Assembly (NCBI GenBank): GCA_964019695.1
Contig: OZ026516.1
Span: forward strand, 78,881,018 to 78,945,017
Length of the DNA stretch: 64,000 nucleotides
Direction: 5' to 3'
Source of the DNA: Loripinus fragilis
Lineage: Eukaryota; Mollusca; Bivalvia; Lucinida; Lucinidae
Positions 1 to 14,800 of the stretch are shown piece by piece (within the stretch, counting starts at the first letter, position 1; every line of letters starts with the position of its first letter). The notes under the pieces are model-generated. The model did not search any database, was not told the origin of the DNA, and worked only from the letters and a program-made list of their open reading frames with translations. A program made the position numbers and the translations under genes.

Positions 1-129
1 ATACTTTTGAAAATATCATGGAAAATGGAGCATTTGCTCTTTAAGAGCAAATGCTGAATTTTCCATAATATTTCAAATACATGATATTTCAAGGGCGTCA
101 AAAGATGTTACTATGGTGTAGAGGGTTAA
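1..129. mobile_element. Palindromic CCCTTTACTCC element, truncated by window edge
   Basis: One arm and the central palindrome (GAGCAAATGCT hairpin) of a family of about 220 bp seen again at 8511-9801, 16248-16470 and 35525-35749. Ends in an AAGGGTTAA-like terminus. Non-coding MITE by structure. Confidence 0.7.
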
Positions 130-439
130 TATTCATTATAAAGGGAAAACCTTCAGTTAAAAGCTTCATCGCTGGTGCCGTGATGAATGCCTTTGTACAG
201 TTAGATTTAAACAATCATAGGTACTGGACAACCCATATTGGATTATAGATTTCTGTAATTAAAGGTCATATTTTCTCTAAGAAATGTTAAGTGAATGTTG
301 AGTCTGACCTGCATCTGTGCTGTTTGATGCTCTAATGGAATGACTGAAAGATGTTTTTGAAAGACTGTCTATAGCAATGGCTTCCTCTTTAGATCAGGCC
401 TCAGACCCAGTGACATACGTGCCATGGTGGAAGATGCTT

Positions 440-1345
440 AGGCTTGGCTGAAACCACCGTGTCTCAACTTGAGGCTTTGTTTAGTTTGACTATCTGTGAG
501 TTGTGAGCTCTTTTCTTTGTTTCATCATAGTGCCTTAACTTGATTAGATTGTTTCTCTGTGATGATACAATGCATTAGGTAGGAAGCCCCATGTCAGCTA
601 AACTATATATTTGTTTCAAAAACAACAGAATCTTGGGCAAAGATTTGGATCCAGTTAAATGCATTTAAGACCCCAAGTGGCTTAGGTTGCTGTCTATTCT
701 AAGGCGGTATTTATTTTTTGTTGATTCAATGTTTATTGTTGCTCCGATTGTTCATGGGGGTTCTGTTTGGTGTTGTGAAAACCCACAATAACTATAAATT
801 TGATATAAGTGAAACTTTGAGGGCCTGAACATTCTTATGCAAATAACTGATTTTAGTTCAAAGTTTAATGATGTTACATCACTTATATTAATGTTTAATT
901 GATGTTGATGTTGTGACATAAGTAGAGATGAGCTAAAACTACTATTTGCAAGAACATTCAGGATTAATTTATTCAAGGTTTTACTATTCGCAAACAGGAA
1001 CATTATAAGGGTAATATTTGCATAAAATTTTTAAGAATAAGTAGATATAAATAACGATAAATAATATTGTGGCATGATAACAATACAGTTATCATTTACA
1101 TTGTGTTTCTATGTGAAGTTACCCACCTACTAGTTTTGTTTAGCAGTACTTTCATATTAATGCAATCATCTTGATGTGGAATAGACAGCAACCTAACTAC
1201 AAGCTTAAGGAATAAACTTCTTGAGTGCTTTACTTCAATTGTTTTCCTGATATCTTGTGACTGTTAGTGTTCTTAGGCTCTTCCTTACTGTGCCCCGGGT
1301 CGGTCTAAAGTGTGTGATTGTGGCAGTTCTTGCTTTTTTGAAAAC
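440..1345. repeat. Dispersed repeat also present near 59.3-59.7 kb
   Basis: The stretch from CACCGTGTCTCAACTTGAGG to GGCTTAGGTTGCTGTCT, and part of 1130-1345, recur with about 80 percent similarity at 59284-59800. The middle part (about 740-1130) is different sequence. No coding signal is visible. Confidence 0.55.
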
Positions 1346-1445
1346 AAAAATGAAAAAAGAAACCTGTAGATCACAAAAAGTATGTAACTAAGCCAGCTTG
1401 TAATGAGTTCAGTTGGCCTCATGTAAGATTATAAGAGATGATTAC

Positions 1446-1624
1446 CTGGAAAGTCGGCAACAAAGACAACATCTGTGTCATTAACATGATCTTGTAGGGA
1501 TCTTTCAATCTCTGCAAGTTTATCTCGCCAGTCTGATAAATCTACTAGCAATGGTAGGGTCCAGGAAGGAGTAGTCATAGGGCTCCAATCAGCTTCTAGT
1601 AGATTCACTCTAGGGTCATATGTT
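1446..1624 (-). CDS. GGCX: GGCX exon 11 (last exon seen)
   Basis: Encodes [40 protein letters not shown] and [20 protein letters not shown]. It matches the vertebrate segment from FDPRVDIVQAAWSPF to VVFIADFPG. Donor GTAATC at 1445, phase 1. No continuation (about 200 residues in vertebrates) was recognised between 1 and 1440, so the remaining exons are probably left of the window. Confidence 0.94.
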
Positions 1625-2747
1625 CTGAAATATTTAATCCATTCCCTGATGAATATTCATGCTAAGCGCCACCCACTATGAATACTTCATTAAATAAACT
1701 TTCACATTTGCATACATAGAACAAAGAAATTACTTGTCAGGTCCACTAGTATAAGATCATATCTATTCATAGTTCCATAAACAAACAGAGTAGATCTGGA
1801 TCAGGCAGCTCTTAAAGAGCTAAAGAGCTACCTGATCTGGGTCTGCTCTGCTTGCAAAAGTGGCAAAAAGGACCTCTATGAGGTAAAAGTTTAAAAGATA
1901 AGCAAAAATTTCAACTTTTTACATCCTAGTCATGGTGACAAAATCATCAAAATGCTGTTGACATTTGCCAATACATTGTTCTCTAAACCGGGACCAAGCT
2001 TGAGTATGATGATAATGGTGGGTAGACATCTGGACAGATGCCAGAGGATGCCTATACTATAAGCTTGCCATGTGAGCCTAACAACCTAGTTGAGCTAAAA
2101 TACCGTAAATTCAGAAAGTTTCGTGAGAATTTTAAATTCGTGAATAGCCTTAAAAGACATATTTAGGATGCTAAAAATTCATGACTAAGGCATGATATAG
2201 CTATATCAACAAAGGACAGAGTGATCTCATTATTTCGCAAGGATTTTATTTTCACGAAACTTCACGAAGTTTCATGAAAATAGAACCCTTGCGAAAATTT
2301 CTGAATTTACAGTAATACATGCTGATCTTCTCAGCTCTGCTGTTGAAATACAACAGAAACCGGTGATCTCTTGATGTTGCACATATATAAAATACCCTAC
2401 CTCTGTTGAAATCTATCATTTAATGCCCTCCATACATCAACATAGAGTTCTATATTTGGAATGTCATATAATTCAAACTTTTTCTGTACACAACTGGCAT
2501 ATTGTTTCACCATATCAGCATGAGAACTCCATCGGCCACTACCAACCCATGCCTGAAACATGCATAAACATGTTGGTGATTTGGTTTAAGCAATATTTTA
2601 TTTCTTTATATACTTGTACATACAAATATTTAACAATTTACAATATCAATGGACCAGGATCTGACAGTAAGCTAATACAATCATTTCCTGTTAAGCAGGC
2701 AGCCCTTTAAATGATATGTGAACAGTGTAAAATTCAAATCATTTCCT

Positions 2748-2800
<53 letters not shown>

Positions 2801-5800
2801 CAGAGTACACATTGATTTTCCGATTCTATTTGATATATACTTTTGCACAGCGGACCCTCTTGACAATAATTAAAGCCGTGGAGGAGGCGAGTGACTTAAG
2901 AATACAACTGACAATTGGGCATATTTTCATTCTAAAAATGAAAATTTCTTATATTTTATCTCTCACTGAAAAGTAAACAAAGCTCTTTGAAATCCTTAAC
3001 CTCAAAAGTCTACCCTAGGCACTACAAGTTTCATTTATTATGTTCAGAGTTGACATGTTAATTTTGGCAAAATGTACTGACAGTTAATTGCACATTTGTA
3101 ATATGTTACTTATAATATTTGTATATACAATGTATTTAACACTTACACTCAGATTTATGCTGTATATGCTGTACATGCATTGTGATTTAAGAGTTGTGAG
3201 GACTACAGCTTACTTAAAAGCTTAAATAGAGGTCTGTGGAAAATCATTTACAGGCCTGGACCTAGAAGAAACATCTCAATGAGAAGTATCTTTTATGCAC
3301 CCAAAACATATATTATCCCTTAAAGCGTCAAGAAAAAAAATTCATCAAAAATGCATCTGAAAATATCGTCTGCTGAAGTCGTCTGCTTTAAATAATTGCC
3401 TAACATTACTGACGAATTAAGTATAAAAGCAAGCAGCGTGGACCCAGAACAGACTGCATAGGAGCAGTCTGATCTGGGTCCACACTGTTTGCCATAGAGG
3501 CTTCTTAAACATTTCAGCAGAAGAGAAAAGCAGACGCCTTTTGTTGGGATTGGCACAGTAAGGGTTATTATAGACAGATCATGAATAGGTCATATTCTCT
3601 AAATCCATGGCCAGTGTGTCCTAAATCTATTTTGAATTAGTGATTTTTTAGAAAAATTGAAGTTCAAATTTGAGGTTCTACTGTATTTACCTGGTATACA
3701 ATACTTACACTTGGAATGTGTCTTTGCTAACATATTTGATCTTAAATATGATCTTAACAGCTGTAATTGTCAATTACATGTATAAACCTGATATAGCAAT
3801 ACTTACCTTAACCCTTAATGCGCCAATCGCAACAAAAGTTGTCTGCTTTTCTCGTCTGCTGAAATGTTTAAGAAGCCTCTGGGTCCACACTATTTGCTTT
3901 TATACTTAATTCGTCAGTAATGTTAGGCAATTATTTGCAGCAGACAACTTCAGCAGACAACATTTAAAGATGCATTTTTTTTCTTGGCGCTTTAAGGGTT
4001 AGGATTGGGATAAACTTTCTGTCCTATGTCATTGTTAACACATAATGTCTCAATATATCTAACATAAAAACACACATTTAAATTCTAGGATTGAGACTGC
4101 CCTCTTGACCTGTGATAACCTATCAATATGTGATCTTTATAGATGCTGTAACTGCAGATTGTGCAGCTCATATAGTAACACATATACACTTGGATGGAGA
4201 GGGTCCTCCAAACTAGTGGCTTTGTTAACATATATGATCTTTGTATGCTGTACTTGCCAATATTATACTTGATATAGCAACATTACCTGATATACCTTAC
4301 CTGATACAGCATAAAATTAGATAACTCTCTCCTGCTAGGTATCTTTGTTAATGTATGCCGTCTTGCTATGCTATAATTGCCATTTATATGATTAAACTCA
4401 AGTTAAACGCAGGTAAGATTCTACATTTATTAAACAAGCATCATTCTATTTACAACACAACTTTGGCCACGAAGAACCAACCCAGATAGGAATGATAGCC
4501 AGCCTTGGCTCAGCTAGTACGATTAGAAGCCTTTAAGCCCAGTATGTGCTGCGCAGAGAATAATAAGGTGCAGCTTGGCATATTACATGCGGGCTGGCAT
4601 AGCACATGCCACTAAACAGGATTCCAGCTGACTTTGACCCTGCACTATGGAGGACCTGCATAGCCACTAATATCTGAAGAGATAGCTGACTGATAAAGTC
4701 GAGTCACCAAGGTCGCCAGACTGGGTCTGCCCTAGCATTTAGTGGAGCACTATGTCATAGTATGAGCCTGCAAGTCAGGGTGGTGGACACAGTTGTGGCC
4801 ACAGGAGTCTGTCGTGGACTTGATCAAGCCAAGTCTGCGGACACCTAACTGAGACTGTTATTAATTGTGGAATAAATCTAGTTTATATGATAAATGTAAC
4901 TTTTCTGCAGCCCCAGGTACTAGGGTGTGCATTTGACATTATGCTTATACAGCCTGGTTTGCTGTGTATTCGACCACCTTATCACAACTTTTGCGCATGC
5001 GCGTTATGGCTACTCCCTATATTTTTTATCTAAGCAGAAAGTATTAACTAAACATTTGTAACAAAGAAAAAAATGAACTTAACATAGCTGCAACACAAAA
5101 TTTATAAACAGTGGTCTTTCATCAACATGATGTCATCGCTCTGGATCACTTAAATGCTTCCTGTTAAATCGATTGCTTTGATTGGTTGGTTAATAAAACC
5201 ACCAAGGTCAAGCGTGATATATGAATCTACAGTCCAGTTCAAATAATATGTTTCTTCTGAATGATTCCTAAACTCTAATGCAGATTTTCACTTTTTTATT
5301 ATTTTTTTAAAAGGCTACAAACGATAGGGTCACTAAAAAAACGAGACAAACGATGGACATTCCATGATGGCAATAGCTCACCATCAGTTAAATGGGTCAG
5401 GAGACACCAAAAATGTATATTACTTCATAGAAATGTCTGTGGTCTTAGTTATTGGATTGTAGTCCCGCTATTTCCTGTCTAACCGCTTGGGATATGCTTG
5501 AAAAAAAGTCCAAAATTGATTTTTTCATTCAAAAAGTAGAGACAAAAGATCGATAAAGGTAACAGATTTTATCAAGTGAACTGCACTGTAATTTTCAGAA
5601 AAAACATAATTAGGTCGAACAAGCGTCTCCATGATCAATAAAGAATTAGTCAGCTAAAAAGGGTGATTTCAAAACGAATATACCAATTCTTATTTGGCTA
5701 AAAACTTTTTTTGAGAAGGTATTTTGGAAATTTTAGACATAAATTATTATTTCTTGAATGAAATTGCAACTAGATCCAGCTTTTTCCACATTTTATCTTT

Positions 5801-8800
5801 ACTTTATGAACTTTCGCTTCGATGCACCCGGATATTCGGACGTTCCAATACTCGTAACGAGCTAAAATTCTGATTCACCATGGTGCTCGAACTGACAGGA
5901 AGGGTTGAAACATATAGGATCTTGATATGCTATAATAAGAATCAATTGTGTACCTGATATAGCAAACTTACACTAGGGTTGAGGTAACCCTCCTGTCCTG
6001 TGTCTTTGTTAACATATGTGATCTTGATATGCTGTAATTGCCAATTATGTACCATCATGTCCCAGGAGTAGCCATACAGACCATTGGTCCAGTTATTATA
6101 ACCCTAGAATAAACCAATTACAATACAATCAACCTATGAGCAAACTAGGAAAAAAGCTCTGAGAGGCACATATGGGCCTCAACGAGAGAAAAACTGTCCT
6201 TGAGGGTATGCGAACAACACAGGCGCAGACCAGCCTGCGCATTCGCGCAGTCTGATCGGAAACTTTGTTATTCCCGCTTTGGAAAGTACCATACTTAAGC
6301 TTTCTACAAGCGAAATTTCAGTATTCTAGCTAGTCTCTGTAGCTGAGGAGACTGGTTTTAGTCTGGCTTTGTCAGAAACCCCGAAGACAGGTATTGTCGT
6401 GACGAGGCACATATACCATTTGTCAATGCTGTAACTGTTCTAACATAAAATGAGATTTTGATCTCTAACCCCACCCTGGGTCATTGCCCCCTCCCCACAC
6501 GCAAAACTACTACCTGTTGTTCAAATACTAATGATTCAATACATGAGGGCCAAGTGGCCCTAAATCACTCACCTGATTTTTTTAAAGCTTATGAAATAAT
6601 TTCTACGGTCATTCTCCTCCCTTCCGCTGAATCATTCAAGAAGGATTCTTGTCAGTTACAAGCGAAAGTATATGCACAAAGTACTAGTTAACTGCTTGTT
6701 CAAGCTTGCCTATGTAAAAGTGTGGTTAGGTGAATTGACCGTCCTGCCATGACCATAGCTGTTGACTTGGGAAGTAAAGCAACAAAACAAACAAATTACA
6801 TAAAGGTATCTGTTGAAAGCTGGCCGTGTCCCTGTTGACACCTGTGGCGAGGCCAATATTGGCCCCAGGGGCATAATTTGAACAAATTTGGTAGATGTTA
6901 TATACCAAATATCAATGCTCTAGGCCTTATGGTGTCAGAGAAGAAGATTTTTCCATGTTTGTCTGTATATAAGCCTGTGTAAAACATGTGACCCCAAAGG
7001 GGGGGGGGGGGGCAATTTTTGGCCCCAGGGAGATAATTTGAACAAATTTGGTAGATATCCACAAGGTCATGCTCCATACTGTATATCAAGGCTCTAGGCC
7101 TTATGGTTTCAGAACAGAAGATTTTTTCATAGTTTTCCCTATATAAGCCTATGTAAAACATATGACCCCTAGGGTGGGGCCATTATTGGCCCAAGGGGCA
7201 TAATTTGAAAAACTTGGTAAAATGCATTGGGAGAAGTTTAATGTAAATCCTTCAAAGGGTTCGGCCGACACAAACTGAAGGGTAAATCACATTACCTTGA
7301 CCTTGAGTCTGTATAGCCAAGTCATAAATTTGCACATCGTCTCACTGAATGAAACATTTTGGTGAAGTTTAATGAAAATCGCTCTAAGGGTACAGGAGAT
7401 ATGGAGCAGACACCAAATTCAAGGGTTAATCCCATGACCTTGACCACGTGTCTAGGAAGCTGGGATAAGTGCTTTGCCCACTGCCTGACTTATAGGAACA
7501 TTTGAGTGAAGTTTATTGAAATCATTCAAAGGGTTCAGGAGATATGGAGGGGACACAAAAATGTTACGGATGGGATGGCAGACTGACAGACAGACCGACA
7601 GACAGAGGAAGGGCATTAACAAGCAGTTATACAGGGCAGCTCTAGTATACTTCATATAAAGGCCTAAATTTATCATAGATATTCCTATTACCTTGCATCA
7701 GCTTCTCTGCAGGGGATTAACAAGCAGTTATACAGGGCAGCACTAGTATAATTCATATCAAGGCCTAAATTTATTATAGATATTGTAGTTCTTGTCATAT
7801 AGACTTCCACTTACTTTTGTTATACCATGTGAATAAGGCAGCAGACATTGAACACATACATATGCTATCATAATATGAACAAGTAGTTTATGGTAGAGTC
7901 CAGCTCTGGTAGGAGGGGCATTCTTTTCTTCTAGGGTATTGGATGAATCTTTCTGAAATATAAAAAGCACTCAAAAATGATGAAGTAACAGTCATTTACA
8001 TCTTATCCTAGTACAATCAGAACTGCCATGGCCAATTCCGCGAAATTCCGTGGAATCAGACCATGGATGTACATCGAGGATCTACTTTGATAATGCGGGT
8101 GATAACATGACGCTGACGTTATATAACGTGACGCTGATGCCACGGAAACCATGTTAACACAATAACAAGTGTAATTGCACTAAAACAAACGGTTTAAATG
8201 AAGTTTATATTTTTTCAATAAAATATCGCTATAGCGATATTTTATTGAAAAATACTAAAACTTCATTTATTCTGCTGGTTAAACTTTTCGGATGATCAGA
8301 ATACTCTATGTTAATAGAGCTGAGCCCACATGCTACCGAACTCACTTTCCATACGCCAGTTCTGGCTAACAATATGGAGCTTTTTGGTACATAGTACTAC
8401 GCATAATGCTCCTTACATACACCTGAGCCATGATTCTATTCTCGAATTGTGGTGGAATTTCCCGAATGATCTTAGTAGTGTCAACAGAATTATATGGCAG
8501 GCAACATTTTAACCCTTTGCTCCATAGGCTATTTTCTTTAGATCATTACATAGTTTTCTATTTTTAGACAACATTGAACAAATTCATGAAAAATTAAGTG
8601 ACTTTTTGAATACTTATGAAAATACTGTGGTAAGTGAAAATAAAAGCGCCAAAAGAGCAAATGCTCCATTTTCCATAATATTTCAAATACAGTAGACTCT
8701 CGTTAACTCAACAATGCATAACTCGATACTATCACATACCACGACCTGATGGCCCAGTCCAGGTATTTTTCCCAATATATTATTGTTATTCAACCATGTT

Positions 8801-11800
8801 TATCTCGACAACGGCTAGTCAATTAAAACTAATTCCTCCTTATGAAAATTTGGTCCCGCCGATCAATTTTGATGTATTTTCCAACACCTAACTCGATTCC
8901 ATTTCATAAGAAAACAACTGTTTGATCTGACCTTTTCAGCTGATTGTGTAGCTTATTAAACCATTGTATGCAGCAGTAGTCCAAAAAAATTGTGATTAGC
9001 TTGTAAACAAACATTACACAGTCACTGTGTGTGACCTTATCGCCAATTAGCATTGTAATTATACAAAAAAATCACTGCCCAGAGGTTTGCTCTTTGATCT
9101 ATTGAACAACTTTAACGGTTCAAAAGAGGGTTAATTATTTGATAGTATGAGACGGTCTTCTTATAATTAGTGTCAAATTTGAGCAATTACTTAAGTTGCC
9201 GATACGACGAACAGACAGACAATACACACGTCAAACTCCCATCCATTGACAATGACAGGTGCATTTCAAAGATTGACTTGAGTTAGACGCTGTGCAAAGA
9301 AGACTCTGATCACAAACTTTTTAGGGCATGGCCATATGAAACTCGCTGTTTATTTATATGCTTGCAGACATGCACTGTTGAATCTTAAAGCTAACTTTGA
9401 TTCAATCAACGCTTTTCGAAGTGGGTTTGCATTCTGATCATTCTTCATTACTAATGTGCTCAGATTTTATGATCAATGTGTTATTGGTATTTGTTTTTGC
9501 TGATGATAAAAATAAAAAAAGTAAACAATATATTCTTTATCTTTTATTCAATTCCTACAGTTGCTCGATTCTTTGCGCCTATTCATTAACGTAATAGCGT
9601 CCGATGAAAATCTGTTGATTGATGAGGTTAATATTATTTAATTTCCGCCAAGTTGGGTAGCTATTACGCCATGAATTGGTTACCTTGAACTACTGATAAC
9701 TCGGCATATTTTGCCAAGTCCCTTGGAATTCTACGTATCAAGAGTAGACTGTACATGATATTTCAAAGGCGTCAAAAGGCGTTATTATGGAGTAAAGGGT
9801 TTAACATTTTTGCAACTTAAAGGAACCTTAAAGAACCAATACTTTATCATTCACTGGTAAAAGCTTCACATTGACTGAAGAGAGATATCTGCTGCAGTCA
9901 TGATTAGGGCTTTATAAATAAACTATCCCACTTTATTTACTAGTCTTATACTCTAATATTCTAGAACATAATTATTTTCCTTTACTAGACTGAGACTCTA
10001 ATATTCCAGACCAAACTTACCCTTACTAGAACAAGACTCCAATATTTCAGACCATATTTACCCTACAGAAATAAATATGATATTGCAATTCCATATTTGT
10101 TCAAATTAACATGAAACACATCTTGTATTAAAGTAAGAAAGAGGGCAAAGATCAGGAATCAATACAATCACCACAACTGACCCAGGATACCAATGGGAAA
10201 CCAAGAGGTCAGCCCTTTCCCAGCAGGTGACCACAAGGCATCAATAAACAGACGCGCGTGAGCATGAAAGCAAAACAAAAACAAGACAGAAATAACCTAA
10301 ATGATCCACAAAAGAAGCACCGCCTTGGAAGGTCAGTAAAAATATTTTACTGGAGGGCTAAAACCGGTTTCACGGTGCGCCAACCTCACCCTTAGTTCTG
10401 ATGTGGATCATGAAATATAGAAGTAAGTAGTGGTGCAAAGATCAGGAATCAATACAATCAAGTACCACACCTGACCCAGGATACCAATGGGAAAGTGACA
10501 AACTCACAGAAGACACCACAAACGAGAGCCAAGAGGTCAGCCCTTTCCCAGCAGGTGACCACAAAGCACATATAAACAGACGCGCACAAAACATAGCAAA
10601 CACAAGACAGAACAAAAACATAAAAAGAAGTTTGGTTTGCATGAAAGACCCCTAACTTTTCATTGCATCATCTCTTAGAACATATAAATCAAGATATAAA
10701 AAGGAGATAAAGCAAAGAAAAGGACTCAACAGTAAATAAAACTGAATACCGCAGCAAAAGAAATCCAACAGGTAAACCCCAGTGGGCCTGAAAACAGCCA
10801 AAGCATCAGGCCCTTACCATCTCATCAATAGATAAGTCTTTAAGTCGGAACTGTCATAGAGTCTGAAGTAATATGCCTTTTTAATAATGCAGTGAACAGG
10901 TTGGGGCATGCCCAAGCCCCTCCTGGGGAGTTTCCAGTCAATAATATTGAAGGCATCTTGTCATAAGAAACATGAATATTATGGGTTATCTGAAAGGTTT
11001 AGGAGATATTAAGCCTTTTATGAAGTGAATGCATCCTGGAGGACTTCCCGGTCAGTGCTATTGGATTATGTATATGATTTAGGAGTGAAGATCTGAACAG
11101 TTTCCAAAATGTTAAGCCATTTATAAAGTGAATTGAGTGAGTCATGCCCAGGCATACCCAAGTGGGACTCCCTAGTCAGTGTAATTGAATGTGTCTTATC
11201 ATAAGAAACATGAATATACGAGGGGCATTTGGAAAGTTCTTAGCATGGTCTTTTATCTCAGTAACCGATTTACAAAACCTATCATGTTTGGTATCATTTT
11301 AAAGAGCCATCTTTCCTCTATGTTATGGCACAAATTTCATGAGGACATTATAATGCAGAAACGAAAAATATTATTGTGAATACATGTACTGTTTGTATAC
11401 TGGAAAACGCAAAATTTCAGTGGAAAATATAACATTTTACCTTTTGAAAAGTGTGCAGAACATTAAAAATAGTTCATGAAATTAGATAATTTTGCACCAT
11501 TTGGTAGGCCACAATCTGGTACAGTTATTATACAATTGATGACCAAGTTGGATGTTTCTAATGACTAAATATCGGAACAGCAATACCAAAGCCGTCTAGA
11601 AAGCAAAGCAATGCGCTAGTTTTTTCGACTAAAAATTGCATGTCACAATGCACATATTTTGAAAATATTTTATGGACAGTAGTTTAAAAATGTCATGCGT
11701 TGGCACACTTTATGCTCTTTGTATTGAAACCAAAATAAATTTTTAAACCAGAACAAAAGGAAGACAACTCTTATAATCTTCCCATGGGGCAGAGTAAGTT

Positions 11801-14800
11801 TAGCGATGGGTTGACGTTCTGGTTCATTTCAATTGAAAACGGTGGCAAACAAAACAGTAATAATACCCTTAGAGTAGAAATCAATCAATTTTGTGATAGT
11901 TGACACGATACCGTGAGAATTTCTTATGCCATCGACAAAATGTGAGGGGTTAAGTTACCCCACCCACTTCTTGAAAAGTAGGGGTAGCGTTATAAGGAAT
12001 AATTTTCTTGAATACAGAACAACACAAGCCGCACTTTTTGTGCGACAAAATGATTTTTATGCATTGTTCGCTACAAATAAAGCAAAAAACAAACTCAATA
12101 GGCATTTTTCGTGCTCCTGTAGTGACACAATTTATAGTAAAAGTATAAAGAAAAATCGAAAAAAGTCCCATTTTTGAAAGTTTATCATTTCTCTATTAGT
12201 CAACATTTTCCGAATGTAAAGGTGGTAGTCATGCAAGCAGTGATCGCATAATATATTTTAATAAAAAATTAGTTGGCACCAAATCATTAATTTGTCAAAT
12301 CATGATCGCAAATAAGGTCCCCAATTTTCCTTCGCTTTTTTCCAAGTATTTTATTTAAAATTTTCGCGAGTATATAAACCCCTACTCATTTTGAGCATGT
12401 GCTGCACGCGCACGCTAATTTCTTTTTCGACAAAAATTAAACCCTCAAATAGCCGTTGAATTCTAGTTTCCAAAAATGTATAATTTGATAGCATTTTATC
12501 AACGCATTGTGGAGTTATGATGCCATGCTAAGAACTTTCCAAATGACCTTCGTATATTTAATTGATACTTTGTCATAATTTTTATTTACTTTGACACATT
12601 AATACCAGGAAAACAGGTACAACAAGCATACTTAGGCCAAATAAAAAGTAAGTGTGTTTGGGTCAAAGGACTGAAAATTTTGGGTAGGGTAGGGACACAT
12701 TTTTTTTCTGGAACAAAGATACTTTTGTTTGTTTGTTTGTTTGATTTGATTCTTTACGTCCCATCAACAATCTTTCAGTTATAAAGGGACGGGTTTTCCT
12801 GGGTTGAACCAGTAATGAGCTAGGATTAATGTTCTTGCTCAAGGACACAATGCAGTGACGCCGGTGAGGCTCAAACCTGCGGCCCCTCTGTCTCGAGTCA
12901 AGTACTCTACCACTGAACCACTGCGCTCCTGGAACAAAAATATAGTTTAATGCATTTTGAAAGGCATTTGTTTGGCCTTTCAAAATGCATTAAATTATAT
13001 TTTTCCCAGAAAACCTGAAATCAAGAGGGCCCTCTATTGGGCCCTGGGCTGCTCACCTGAGAATGACTGTTTATAAAGGTATAGGAAAGCATAGCTCCTC
13101 TCAAAGTCCAGCTATGAATTTTGATAAATCAGCAGTTTCAATAAGTCTTAACATGGGTTATGTTGACTAAATTAACAGGATGTAGAACTTCAACCAATAA
13201 AACAAGTGACAATCGCAGTGGGGCCATATTTGGCCGCCAGAGGCATAACTGTGAACAAACTTGGTAGAGGTTCACAAGATGATGTTTCAAACATAATATC
13301 AAGGCTCTCAGACAAAAAGGTTTTTTTTTTATTTTTGACCCGAGGGGCACTACTTGATTATTGGGAATAAACCCTTTGTATACTGGATACCCCTGAAAGG
13401 GTAATTTGGTAATTTTCTGCATTTCATCAGGGTCTGCACTGTTTGCTGTGAAAAATGCAATAATCAGAGACTGAAGTACACATTTATTAAGAAAAGTCTA
13501 CCTGTGACCCCTTAAAGTAAGTAAGGGTGCAAAGATCAGGAATCGATACAATCAAGTAACACACCTGATCCAGGATACCAATGGGAAAGTGACAAACTCA
13601 CAGTTAGACACCAAAAACGTGAGCCAAGAGGTCAGCCCTTTCCCAGCAGGTGACCACAAAGCACATATAAACAGACACACACAAAGACATAGCACACACA
13701 ACACAGAACAAATGAAAAAAGTCAATAAGCAATGCTTATAAATACCCCTCACACAGTAAGAGTCATTGAAAAAACTTGGCAAAATATAGTTAAAACCAGC
13801 AGACCTTAGTTTTGAAAAGAAGATTTCAGTAGAATATGTGCAAACAAAAATTATAAACTCCTTCATGCATATGTTCAATTGTCTAAGTTCTCATAGCTGT
13901 CATTTTGTCATTTTTTTTTCAGCCAGGAACCGTAATGCATATGTTCAATGTGTCTATATTGTATAGGCAAAGTATCAAATTGCTCCATTAAAGCTGTGGT
14001 AGGAGTTGATCGGCCAATGAAGGCACCATCTATGCATATACAAGTCTTATTAAGGAAAAATTGTCTAAGTTCTCACAGCTGTCAATTTGTTAAAAAAAAA
14101 AATTTTCTGAACCAAACTCCTTCATGCATATGCTCAATGTGTCCACATTGTATAGGCAAAGTATCAAATTGCTCCATCAAACGCTGTGGTAGGAGTTGAT
14201 CGGCCCATGAAGGCACCATCTATGCATATACAAACACTTTATTAGAAAAAATTGTCTAAGTTCTCACTGCTGTAATTTTTCAAAAATTATTTTTTCTGAA
14301 CCAAACTCTTCATGCATATGTTCAATGTGTCTTCATTGTATAGGCAAAGTATACAAAAAGGTCCATCAAAAGCTGTGGTAGGAGTTGATCGGCCCATGAA
14401 GGCACCATCTATGCATATGAAAAAGCCATATTAGGGAAAAATTGTCTAAGTTCTCACTGCTGTCGTTTTGTCAAAAATTATTTTTTCTAAACAAAACTCC
14501 TTCATGCATATGTTCAATGTGTCTACATCGTATAGAAATAGTAACAAACTGTTCCATCAAAAGCTGTGGTAGGAGTTGATTGGCCAGTGTATGGCCTATA
14601 ATAGCATAAGCATAAAACCCTATATAAAAAGCCATTTAACACTACAAAGGGAAATAACTCTAATAGAATTGGCCCCTAGCCCTTACTTTTTTGTCTCAAG
14701 TATTTGTCTTGCATATATGAACATGTTTGCAAAGTTTGATGAAAATCCAGCGATGAATCTTCAAGATATTGAGGAAACAAAACGTTACGGATTAACGCAC

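Noticed and set aside
1..1440. Next GGCX exon in the left end
   Set aside because: No segment with acceptor, donor and resemblance to the lumenal C-terminal domain was found; reported as outside the window.
6038..6103. Shorter exon 9 ending at a GTACAT donor within ATGATGGTACAT
   Set aside because: Extending to the GTAAGT donor at 5971 keeps [19 protein letters not shown], which matches the family, and preserves phase with exon 10.
12720..12932. Functional tRNA gene
   Set aside because: A and B boxes are present but no acceptor stem or cloverleaf closes, and several copies share a non-tRNA body and tail, so it is a SINE.
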